DNA from: Anaerolineae bacterium
GTDB taxonomy: Bacteria > Chloroflexota > Anaerolineae > J036 > Brachytrichaceae
Direction: 5' to 3'
DNA length: 54,570 nucleotides
NCBI GenBank assembly: GCA_947476335.1
Contig: CANJQH010000017.1
Location: forward strand, 1-54,570
A program made the translations under genes and the position numbers. This document shows positions 34,918 through 42,581 of this stretch, in pieces. The notes beneath the pieces are model-generated. The model worked only from the letters and a program-made list of their open reading frames with translations, was not told the origin of the DNA and did not search any database. Every line of letters starts with the position of its first letter. The first letter of the stretch is position 1.

Positions 34918-35877
34918 CTATCCATGATCTTTTCTAATCCGCGTGCTGGCAATGGCAAACAGCACCACCAGCCCCTGAATTACGTGAATTAATTCTTGGC
35001 CGGACGATGTGTGAATTTCCATGTAATCGGCACCAACGACGAGATAGCCGTAGATAAGGCCGGCGAATGGCAGCACGAATGGATTTGCGCCGGCGATGAG
35101 TGCGACGGTGATACCGTCGAAGGTCAGTCCGCTCGTGTTCAGGTACAGGCCGCCCGGATGGCCGAGCGCCATATGCACGCCCGCAAGCCCGGCGAATGCG
35201 CCGCCGAAGGCGAAGGCTGACACGACCGTGCGCGCGACCGGCAGGCCGGCATACTTTGCAAAACGCTCATTCGAGCCAACCATGCGCAACTCGAAGCCGG
35301 TTGGCATACGCTGCAACAGCAGCCACGCCGCAACGCAGGCAAGTGGTGTGATCAGCACGCCAGTGTGCAGCATACCGGTGTCAAACCCGCTGATCACCCG
35401 CAGTGGAAGAAAGCCGACGAGCTCATTTTGTTCTGCTATGCGCGCGAAACCGAATGAGCGCAGCACGGCAAAGATGGGTTCGCCGACGAGCGACAGCAGC
35501 CCCTGCACGATTGGAACGAGCATCAGGCCGGTGACAATTTCGTTCGCACCAAGCCAGGCTTTGAGCGCGCCCGGAATTGCCGCAACCGCAGCGCCGGCCG
35601 CCGCGGCGGCGCCGCACGCGAGCATTAACGCAATCACATTCGACGTCGGCGCAACCGCGAACACCATGTAGCCAGCGAAGGCGCCGGCGGCGACCTGTGC
35701 GGGCAGGCTGAAATTCAGCGCGCGAATTTTGTACGGCACAAGAATTGCCAGCCCGGCAAGGATGAACACCGACGACGCTTCGATCCAGCGCCCGGCCCGC
35801 GCCAGCCGCGTGATCGGCGATGTGAGCAACACTTCATATGCTGCGATCGCATCCTTCCCGCTCAGCATCAGGAACAC
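34918..35877 (-). CDS. ABC transporter permease, nucleoside/simple-sugar type
   Basis: A 319-residue membrane protein of the BPD_transp_2 family, closest in look to YufP/NupP-type nucleoside permeases. LGANEIVTGLMLVPI is the coupling-helix region, and NERFAKYAGLPVARTVVSAFAFGGAFAGLAGVH is conserved. The start is uncertain: GTG 35877 falls inside a hydrophobic segment, and the frame stays open upstream, coding a plausible helix (ALPLLIALAIGFVFLML) back to a non-standard ATT at 35943. No ATPase, second permease or binding protein is adjacent, so it is an orphan, possibly truncated by the repeat at 35938. Confidence 0.82.
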   Translation of the reverse strand: MFLMLSGKDAIAAYEVLLTSPITRLARAGRWIEASSVFILAGLAILVPYKIRALNFSLPAQVAAGAFAGYMVFAVAPTSNVIALMLACGAAAAAGAAVAAIPGALKAWLGANEIVTGLMLVPIVQGLLSLVGEPIFAVLRSFGFARIAEQNELVGFLPLRVISGFDTGMLHTGVLITPLACVAAWLLLQRMPTGFELRMVGSNERFAKYAGLPVARTVVSAFAFGGAFAGLAGVHMALGHPGGLYLNTSGLTFDGITVALIAGANPFVLPFAGLIYGYLVVGADYMEIHTSSGQELIHVIQGLVVLFAIASTRIRKDHG

Positions 35878-35937
35878 GAAGCCGATTGCCAGTGCGATGA
35901 GCAGCGGAAGTGCGACGCGGAAAAGCCGATAGTGGAT

Positions 35938-36046
35938 GGTAATAGTGATCGTGGATTGTGATGGCGATAGCGGAGAGTGGGCAGGCTTCAGTGCCAGTGA
36001 TTGCGCATCAGACGTGCAAGCCCACTATCGACAATCGCTATTACTA
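35938..36046. repeat. Imperfect palindrome of ATAGTG/CACTAT units
   Basis: GGTAATAGTGATCGTGG... ending AGAGTGGGC (35939-35982) is an imperfect inverse of GCCCACTATCGACAATCG...TATTAC (36020-36046). It abuts the truncated-looking N-terminus of the ABC permease. No related copy was seen in the window. Confidence 0.6.
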
Positions 36047-36051
36047 AGTGA

Positions 36052-36130
36052 GTCGCCAAAAGTTCTGGCGGCAGATTCGCCTCCCCCGCAAAGCGGGGGA
36101 GGCGAATCTGCCGGACAAAACTTATGGACA
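36052..36130. repeat. Single palindromic element with C-rich hairpin
   Basis: A 21-bp perfect stem (36069-36089 with 36093-36113) around AAA, with five C and five G at the tip, as in families A and B. The outer sequences GTCGCCAAAAGTTCTGG and CCGGACAAAACTTATGGAC are roughly inverse. It lies just after the ilvE stop and may act as terminator; it resembles a MITE but is single here. Confidence 0.65.
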
Positions 36131-36135
36131 GGAAC

Positions 36136-37206
36136 TTAGCGGCCCGCTACAATTTTTAGCGTCCAGCCGAACGGATCCGGTGCGCGGCCGTACTGGATGT
36201 CGGTCAGTGCCTGATACAAATGGTTTGATACTGGGCCGACTTCATTGCCGTTGACGAGGTAATCCTGGCCCTTGTAGCCGAAGCGGCCGACCGGTGCGAT
36301 GACGGCAGCGGTGCCCATGCCGAATGCTTCCGTGATCTTGCCCGACGCAAGGTCGGCGAGCACTTGATCGATCGAGATGCGCTCTTCGGCGATGGTATAG
36401 CCGAGCGATGGCGCGAGTTCGAGCACGCTCTTGCGCGTGATGCCGCGCAGGATCGTGCCGGTGAGCTGCGGCGTGATGATGTGCTTGCCGTAGACGAAGG
36501 CGATGTTCATCGCGCCGACTTCTTCGACGTACTTGCGCTCGATGCCGTCGAGCCAGAGCACCTGCTGATAGCCGAGGCGCGCGACTTCCTCGCCGACGAT
36601 CAGGCTGGCGGCGTAGTTGCCACCGCATTTCGCTTCGCCCGTGCCGCCGCGCACAGCGCGCACGTATTCGTCCGAGATGAACACCGAGACCGGCTTGAAG
36701 CCCGAGGCGAAATAGGCGCCGACCGGGCCGGCGATGATGTAGTGCAGATAGCTGCTGCTGGCGTGCACGCCGAGCGCCGGCTCGGTGGAGATCATCGTTG
36801 GGCGAATGTACAGCGACTGACCCTCGCCGCTCGGCACCCAGGCATGATCGAGTTCGACGAGCTTAACGATGGCTTCGACGTGCGACTCAGGATCGACTTT
36901 CTGCATCGACATGCGCGCGGCGCTGCGGTTGAAGCGTTCGGCGTTTTCCCACGGGCGGAACAGGTTGATGTCGCCGTCCGGGCGTCGATAGGCTTTCGTG
37001 CCTTCGAAGATTTCCTGCGCGTAGTGAAAAACCGCGGTCGATGGCGGCAGCGACAGGTTTCCGTACTGTCCGATTACGGCATCGTGCCAACCTGCGTCCG
37101 CCGTCCACGATTGCGTAAACATGCGGTCACTGAACACTTTGCCGAAGCCGAGATTTTCGGGGTAGGGCAGCTTGCTGCCGGTGATGGGTTGGATATTGAT
37201 GCTCAC
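36136..37206 (-). CDS. ilvE: Branched-chain amino acid aminotransferase
   Basis: IlvE transfers amino groups to the 2-oxo acids of Leu, Ile and Val. The 356-residue product is a fold-type IV PLP enzyme of the longer class: LGFGKVFSDRMF, HYAQEIFEGTKAYRRPDG, LYIRPTMIST, and the PLP lysine in EAKCGGNYAAS (K193). LDGIERKYVEEVGAMNIAF and GTGAAVI-like EAFGMGTAAVIAPVG follow. GTG 37206 is chosen because TACAAT (minus strand) lies 7 nt upstream; the in-frame GTG 37236 lies inside the 32-bp palindrome. It belongs with leuB and the APH gene in one minus-strand block. Confidence 0.95.
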   Translation of the reverse strand: MSINIQPITGSKLPYPENLGFGKVFSDRMFTQSWTADAGWHDAVIGQYGNLSLPPSTAVFHYAQEIFEGTKAYRRPDGDINLFRPWENAERFNRSAARMSMQKVDPESHVEAIVKLVELDHAWVPSGEGQSLYIRPTMISTEPALGVHASSSYLHYIIAGPVGAYFASGFKPVSVFISDEYVRAVRGGTGEAKCGGNYAASLIVGEEVARLGYQQVLWLDGIERKYVEEVGAMNIAFVYGKHIITPQLTGTILRGITRKSVLELAPSLGYTIAEERISIDQVLADLASGKITEAFGMGTAAVIAPVGRFGYKGQDYLVNGNEVGPVSNHLYQALTDIQYGRAPDPFGWTLKIVAGR

Positions 37207-37233
37207 GGTGGGAATTGTAATTCGGTCGCTGTG

Positions 37234-37302
37234 CACCTTCGAAACGAAGGAAACGTACCCGTCTTTTCAGAAGACGGGTACGTTTCCTTCGTTTCGAAGG
37301 TG
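37234..37302. terminator. Perfect 32-bp inverted repeat at the APH/ilvE junction
   Basis: 37234-37265 is the exact inverse of 37271-37302, with a 5-nt loop. Its right arm encodes the last 11 residues of the APH-like kinase, and its loop holds that gene's TGA. A hairpin this long would stop transcription or shield the junction; there is no long U-tract, so terminator function is uncertain. Confidence 0.65.
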
Positions 37303-38193
37303 GCCGGCAACCTCCAGATCCTCCGCGCCGTCGCCGCCGCCCTCTTCTGCGGCGGACCACCAGGCCGACAGCACGCAGTGCACGAACGCCCAGCCGCGCA
37401 CGCGCGCCGGGTCGAGCGCGAGCGCGTCGCTGAGCAGGGCGATGCGGCGATTCAACTGCGCGCGTGGGTCAGGCGAATGCCGCATCCAGCCGGTCGGGTT
37501 CATGAGGAACGGCCCGCAGTCGTAGGCGCGTTCGCCGATGACGCCCTTCGGGTCGATCAGCAGCCAGCCGGAGTCGTCGCGTTCAGCGCGCAGGATGTTG
37601 GCGTGATGCAGGTCACCGTGCAGCAACACGGCATCGGGTGCGCTGTCGAGCAGCTCGCGGCGCAGGGCGACGGCGCGCTGCACCAGGTCGGGCGTAAACG
37701 CGGCCGGCGGATGTGCGCACGCGGCGAGCTCGTCGATGCCGCGCGTCCAGCGTTCGAGCGTCGGAAAGTGCGCGGCCTGCTCCGTCGGAAGCGTGCGCCA
37801 CAGGCGCAGCATGACGTTGGCGGCGATGCGCGTGGCGACGTCGTCGTGCGTGGGGCACAACGTAGCCAGCACATCACCGGGGAAGACGCGCTCGAGCAGC
37901 AGCAGCCCGCGCTCCGGATCCGCGTCGAGCACGCGCGCCGCGCCCTGGCCGGCGAACAACTGCATCGCGGCAATTTCGCTGCGCAGCTCTGGATGCGGCA
38001 CGCCGGCCTTCAGCACCACCGGCGCACCGTGCTGCATCGCCGCAGTGACGTAGTTGTAGCTGAGGTCGAACGGCTCACCGAGCACGAGCGACCAGCGCTG
38101 CACGCACTCGTCGAGCAGCGCTGGCAGCGCATCAAGCCATGCTGCGCCGGCGGGGCCGAAGGCGGCGCGGATGCGGTTCTTAAAGTCTCTCAA
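37267..38193 (-). CDS. APH(6)/hydroxyurea-type phosphotransferase family protein
   Basis: A 308-residue kinase-fold protein of the APH_6_hur group (streptomycin 6-phosphotransferase relatives). LLHGDLHHANIL holds the catalytic Asp and WLLIDPKGVIGERAYDCGPFLMNP is diagnostic. VVLKAG could be the ATP-binding lysine segment. It overlaps leuB by 14 nt. A chromosomal copy in an amino-acid operon need not confer drug resistance; the natural substrate is unknown. The last codons lie in a 32-bp palindrome. Confidence 0.88.
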   Translation of the reverse strand: MRDFKNRIRAAFGPAGAAWLDALPALLDECVQRWSLVLGEPFDLSYNYVTAAMQHGAPVVLKAGVPHPELRSEIAAMQLFAGQGAARVLDADPERGLLLLERVFPGDVLATLCPTHDDVATRIAANVMLRLWRTLPTEQAAHFPTLERWTRGIDELAACAHPPAAFTPDLVQRAVALRRELLDSAPDAVLLHGDLHHANILRAERDDSGWLLIDPKGVIGERAYDCGPFLMNPTGWMRHSPDPRAQLNRRIALLSDALALDPARVRGWAFVHCVLSAWWSAAEEGGGDGAEDLEVAGHLRNEGNVPVF

Positions 38194-39265
38194 TCACTGC
38201 CGCGCCCAGCTCGCGGGTGCCGACGGTCTTGCCGCCGAGCGATTTGAGGTCCATCGAGCGGATGCCATCGGCGAGCAGCTTTTCAACGGCGCGTTCGATA
38301 CGGTCGGCTTCGCGGGCGAGGCCGAACGACCAGCGCAGCATCATGGCGGCGCTGAGAATCATGGCGATCGGGTTGGCGATGCCTTCGCCGGCGATGTCGG
38401 GTGCGCTGCCGTGGATCGGCTCGTAGAGTCCGCGGCGGAAGCCGTGTGCGTTCATGTCGTCGCCGAGCGAAGCGCTGGGCATCATGCCCATCGAGCCGGC
38501 GATCATCGCCGCCTCATCGCTGAGGATGTCGCCGAACAGGTTCTCTGTGGCGATGACGTCGTAGCTGCGCGGCGTGCGCAGCAGGTGCATCGACAGCGCG
38601 TCTGCCAGCACGTCTTCGTATGCGACGTCCGGATATTCCTTCGCCATTTCATTTGCAACGGCGCGCCACAGGCGGCCGGTGGCCATGACGTTGGCCTTGT
38701 CGGCCTGCACGACTTTTTTGCGGCGGCCGCGCGCCAGGTCGAAGGCCATGCGCATCAGGCGGCGCACTTCGCCTTCGGTGTAAAACGTGGTGTCGACCGC
38801 CTCGCGATTGGGCGCTTCACCACGATTTTCCTGCGGCTTGCCAAAATAGCAGCCGCCGGTCAGTTCGCGCAGAATGATCATGTCGACGCCGCGTACGACT
38901 TCGGGCTTCAGCGTGGACGCATCGATGAGTGCGTCGTAGACCTTGACCGGGCGCAGGTTGGCAAACAGGCCGAGTCCTTTGCGCAGGCCGAGGATGGCCT
39001 GTTCCGGCCGCACTTTGTTGGCTGGATTGCTCCAAGGGCTGTTGGCCGGGCCGCCGACGGCGCCGAACAATACGGCGTCGGCCTGCTGCGCCATGTGCAG
39101 CGTGTCGTCTGTGAGAGCCACGCCGTGCGTGTCCATCGAGATGCCGCCGACCAGACCCTCGCGCACGTCCATGTCGAGGTTCATGGCGCGCAGCACGTTG
39201 AGCGTTTCCGTCATTACTTCGGGACCGATGCCGTCGCCGGGCAGGGCCGCAATCGTCAATTTCAT
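38180..39265 (-). CDS. leuB: 3-isopropylmalate dehydrogenase
   Basis: LeuB oxidatively decarboxylates 3-isopropylmalate in leucine synthesis. The 361-residue product is full length: LPGDGIGPEV, LFGAVGGP, LRKGLGLFANLRPVKVY, the catalytic Tyr in LTGGCYFGKP, the catalytic Lys in VVQADKANVM, and ENLFGDILSDEAAMIAGSMGMMPSASLG with the metal Asp residues. EPIHGSAPDIAG binds NAD. TAGAAT lies 9 nt upstream of ATG on the minus strand. It heads the leuB-APH-ilvE block; leuA and leuCD are not here. Confidence 0.97.
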   Translation of the reverse strand: MKLTIAALPGDGIGPEVMTETLNVLRAMNLDMDVREGLVGGISMDTHGVALTDDTLHMAQQADAVLFGAVGGPANSPWSNPANKVRPEQAILGLRKGLGLFANLRPVKVYDALIDASTLKPEVVRGVDMIILRELTGGCYFGKPQENRGEAPNREAVDTTFYTEGEVRRLMRMAFDLARGRRKKVVQADKANVMATGRLWRAVANEMAKEYPDVAYEDVLADALSMHLLRTPRSYDVIATENLFGDILSDEAAMIAGSMGMMPSASLGDDMNAHGFRRGLYEPIHGSAPDIAGEGIANPIAMILSAAMMLRWSFGLAREADRIERAVEKLLADGIRSMDLKSLGGKTVGTRELGAAVIERL

Positions 39266-39364
39266 GATGATGAGATTCTATGCGGATGATCGCTGCTCGG
39301 CAGCCGCGCCCGGCTGTCATCCACAAGCGCATAATGCACCAATACAATCAGTGAGGTGGGGGCA
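39266..39364. promoter_or_regulatory. Divergent promoter region, leuB and helicase
   Basis: A minus-strand TAGAAT (39275-39280) lies 9 nt from the leuB ATG. On the plus strand TACAAT (39343-39348) lies 16 nt before the helicase ATG 39365, with GAGGTGGGGG between as a Shine-Dalgarno site. No operator palindrome was recognised. Confidence 0.45.
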
Positions 39365-42300
39365 ATGAAAATCGGCATCGTCAAGTGGTATGACGAAGAG
39401 AAGGCCTGCGGTGTGCTGCAGGATGTGCGTGGAGTGACGTACTTCGTGCGCGCGCGAAACATTGTCGAACCGCGCGGCGGCCCGCTTGAGGAAGGCGAGC
39501 ACGTGCACTTTGGTACGCAGCAGAATGAACGCCGCCTGGATGAGGAGGAGGCGATCGATGTGCATCTTGTCGAAGATGAAGCGCCGCGCAAGTCCAGTGC
39601 GCGGCAGGATGCGCTGCATGCCGCTGCCGGACGCGTGCTGCAACACAAGCAGCGTCTGCTGCGCGAAGGGTTGCAGCAGCCAATTGATCCGTTTGCCAAG
39701 GGTGCGCGCATCACGCATCCGGAGCATGGGCTGGGGACCGTGCTTATCTCGACGCGCCGCAGCATCACGCTCGAGTTCGACGATGGCATGCTGCAGAGTT
39801 TCGAACGTGAGGTGTTGCAGGTGCTGCTCGCTGATGCGTCTTCTTCGCGCATCACCGGCCGCAGCACACAGTTTTCGAAGCATATGAATGCGCTGCGCAG
39901 CGATGCGTTCGAAGACCTCACTGAGGAAGGCATCGCCGTCGACCGCATCTATCGCGTTGAGGATGACGCTGATGCGGCTCCGCTCGAAACGTTGCCTGAA
40001 TTGGATGAGCGCGTGCGCACGGCATTTGACGCCGTCGGCATCCGCTCGTTTTACTCGCATCAGGCGCAGGCCTATCGCGCGCTGCGCGACAAAAAAAGCG
40101 TCGTGCTGTCGACGCCGACGGCCAGCGGCAAGACGGCGAGCTTTACTCCGGCGATCCTCGAAGAGCTGTTGACGAAGCGCGGCAGCACCGCGCTGTTCGT
40201 GTTTCCGCTCGTGGCGCTGGCGACCGATCAGGTCGAGCGTCTGCGCGAACTCAACGAGCATCTGCCCGAATCTGATCGCCTCACGATCGGTGTGCTCAAC
40301 AGCAGCGTGAGTGCTGAAGAGAAACAGCAGGTGCGCGCGCGTGACAACGACATCATCATCACCACGCCGGATTCGCTGCACTATCTGCTGCTGTCGAATG
40401 CGTATGCAAATTGGGCGCGCTTTTTTCGCAACCTGCGCTTCGTAGTCCTTGACGAAGCACACGTCTACAAAGGTGCGTTCGGTTCGAACGTGGCCAACAT
40501 CGTGCGTCGCGTCGCTGCGCGTACGTTCCGGCTGAGCAATCGCGCGCCACAGGTGGTGATCTCATCGGCAACGGTGCACTCGCCACTTCACCTCGCCACA
40601 CAGCTGACCGGATTTAAGCCTGAGCACTTCACTGTGATCGACCGCAGTGGTGCGCGCGTGCCGCGCCGGCATTTCCTCATGACGCGCACGCCGGCGCAGG
40701 ACCTGTGTGAATTTTTCTCCGACGCGAAAACTGACGACTCGAACGGCAGTGAACGACCGGTCAGCATGATCGTCTTTACGCGTTCGATCAACGCGGCGAA
40801 AAGTGGCAGCAGCCGCCTGCGTGAATTTTTTCGCAAGCAGGGGCGTGGCTATCTCGGTGATGCCGTGGCTGATTACTACAGCGACCGCGCTGACAAGAAC
40901 GACGTCTTCGCGCGCCTGCGCCGCGGCGAGATTCGCTTTATTTTTTCGACGACGGCGCTGATGGCAGGCATCGACATCGGTGACCTCGACGTCGCGATCG
41001 TCGATGGATTTCCGGGCCAGGTTATGGATGCGCGCCAGATGTTCGGACGTGCCGGCCGCAGAGGCGAAGGTGCGGCGATCTTTGTTGCGCACGCGGGCAG
41101 CCCGTTTGATGACTTCTACCTGCGCAACCCGGACCTGCTTTTTCATGGGCCGACCGAGCCGGTCATCGCCAATCCGGAAAATCCGATTTTGTTATCGGCG
41201 CATCTGCTATGCGCGGCGCACACGGGCGATCAGATGTGGCGGCGCGAAGGGCCGCTCATGGCCAATGCGTTGCGCCTGTTCGGCGGCGCAGCGGCCGAAG
41301 TGGTCGACGAACTCGAGGGGCGTGGTCTGCTGCGCATCGCGCCCGACGGTGCGATCCACGGCATGGACGGTCATCCGCACGACGAATGGCCGCTCAATGA
41401 TCTGCGCGCCACGAACGAACGCGAGCCGTTTCAGTTGATCGACGAGAACGGGCGCGAGCTGGAGAAAAAGCGCCGTGCGCTGGCGTTTCGTGATGCACAT
41501 CCTGATGCGCTGTTCATGCATGACGGCACGTGCTACCGCATCACGCGTTTCCCGAAACGTGGTGAAAAAGCGACGGTGATTGAATGCAAAGTGGTGCGCA
41601 ACGATGGCATCTGGACACGCGGCGATGAGGAGATCGGTGTGAAGGTGCGGCGCGAAATTTTGCCGGTGCGCGACGTGGCGCAGTTTCGCATGAGCGGAGG
41701 CGAAGTGACCGTGCGCACAGAGGTGCTCACGTACCACTATGTGCGCAGCAGCACGCTGATGCGCTGCACGAACCGCCGCTGTCGTCATGAGTCGCCGAAC
41801 ACGCTCCTCAGCAAATGTGCCAAATGCAAAGCGCCGATGCGCGAGGTGCATGTCGAATCCGTCGAAGCGGAGAAGCACCCGATTTCTGAGGAATACGATC
41901 TGTCGTTTTCTCTTGATACGCAGGCGGCGTGGATCGAATTGCCGGCGAAGCTGCGCGAGGAATTCGCCGCGCGCTTCTGGCCGCGCTGGCGGTCGGACGT
42001 GAATGACAACGTGCAGCCGTATCCCGATTACGAATGCGCGATGAACAGCGCGCTGAACGCAGTGTTGAAGGCATTTCCACAGTGCGCCAACTGCGACATT
42101 GACGATATCGCAGCTGTAGCCGTTGGTGAACGCTGGTACTTCTACGACAACTTTCCGGGCGGCCTCGGCCTGGCGGTGGAATTCGCGCGCGATCCGCAGC
42201 CGTATCTCGAGACGGCGCTCGAGTACGTCGAACGTTGCATCTGTGACGACACCGGTTGTCCGGTGTGTCTGCACAATTTCCGCATGCGCTCGTCTGACGT

Positions 42301-42460
42301 ACTCAGCCGGCTGGCAACGCGCTATCTGCTGCGCCGCATTCTTGGATCTGATGCCGGACAGGTGATCCTTGACTTGGAGGTGCATGTGGATACGTTTCAT
42401 GCCGCTGAAAAAATGATGCGGCCAACCACAGGTCGCCGATCACTGACCACCGAAGAGTGA
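39365..42460 (+). CDS. MrfA-like DUF1998 helicase with N-terminal cold-shock-like domain
   Basis: A 1031-residue SF2 helicase. Residues 1-50 (MKIGIVKWYDEEKACGVLQD) look like a cold-shock/OB domain; 100-165 resemble a UvrD-C/CarD-like beta domain (RITHPEHGLGTVL). The helicase core has TPTASGKT (K256), DEAH (363-366), SSATVHSP, and IFSTTALMAGIDIGDLD with motif VI FGRAGRRGEG. The C-terminal DUF1998 part has CX4CX11CX2C (C801-C821) and CXCX4CX2C (C958, C960, C965, C968), the Zn site known from MrfA. The relation suggests interstrand-crosslink repair. The stop lies inside MITE D2. Confidence 0.92.
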   Translation: MKIGIVKWYDEEKACGVLQDVRGVTYFVRARNIVEPRGGPLEEGEHVHFGTQQNERRLDEEEAIDVHLVEDEAPRKSSARQDALHAAAGRVLQHKQRLLREGLQQPIDPFAKGARITHPEHGLGTVLISTRRSITLEFDDGMLQSFEREVLQVLLADASSSRITGRSTQFSKHMNALRSDAFEDLTEEGIAVDRIYRVEDDADAAPLETLPELDERVRTAFDAVGIRSFYSHQAQAYRALRDKKSVVLSTPTASGKTASFTPAILEELLTKRGSTALFVFPLVALATDQVERLRELNEHLPESDRLTIGVLNSSVSAEEKQQVRARDNDIIITTPDSLHYLLLSNAYANWARFFRNLRFVVLDEAHVYKGAFGSNVANIVRRVAARTFRLSNRAPQVVISSATVHSPLHLATQLTGFKPEHFTVIDRSGARVPRRHFLMTRTPAQDLCEFFSDAKTDDSNGSERPVSMIVFTRSINAAKSGSSRLREFFRKQGRGYLGDAVADYYSDRADKNDVFARLRRGEIRFIFSTTALMAGIDIGDLDVAIVDGFPGQVMDARQMFGRAGRRGEGAAIFVAHAGSPFDDFYLRNPDLLFHGPTEPVIANPENPILLSAHLLCAAHTGDQMWRREGPLMANALRLFGGAAAEVVDELEGRGLLRIAPDGAIHGMDGHPHDEWPLNDLRATNEREPFQLIDENGRELEKKRRALAFRDAHPDALFMHDGTCYRITRFPKRGEKATVIECKVVRNDGIWTRGDEEIGVKVRREILPVRDVAQFRMSGGEVTVRTEVLTYHYVRSSTLMRCTNRRCRHESPNTLLSKCAKCKAPMREVHVESVEAEKHPISEEYDLSFSLDTQAAWIELPAKLREEFAARFWPRWRSDVNDNVQPYPDYECAMNSALNAVLKAFPQCANCDIDDIAAVAVGERWYFYDNFPGGLGLAVEFARDPQPYLETALEYVERCICDDTGCPVCLHNFRMRSSDVLSRLATRYLLRRILGSDAGQVILDLEVHVDTFHAAEKMMRPTTGRRSLTTEE

Positions 42461-42510
42461 CTAAACTCAAGGATATTCGCGGGTTCATGTAGTCGAGTTT
42501 AGCCACTCCC
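42454..42510. mobile_element. Family D palindromic element, copy D2
   Basis: A short copy: AGAGTGACTAAACTC and GAGTTTAGCCACTCCC as inverse ends, with no large core. A perfect 8-bp duplication ACCACCGA lies at 42446-42453 and 42511-42518. The element begins with AGAGTGA, which supplies the last Glu codon and the TGA of the helicase gene. Confidence 0.82.
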
Positions 42511-42581
42511 ACCACCGACGGCTGACCCTGACTGTGGGTGCTACGGGTGCATCCGCAGTCGTCTGCAGTTACACTTTGCCC

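Noticed and set aside
37267-38193. Acquired antibiotic resistance gene
   Set aside because: Although APH(6)-like, it overlaps leuB by 14 nt within a biosynthetic operon and no resistance-associated mobile gene is near; a house-keeping role is likelier.
36364-38247. Long plus-strand open frame antisense to ilvE and the APH gene
   Set aside because: It is antisense to two genes with clear conserved motifs, has a low-complexity composition, and reflects high third-position GC in the real genes.
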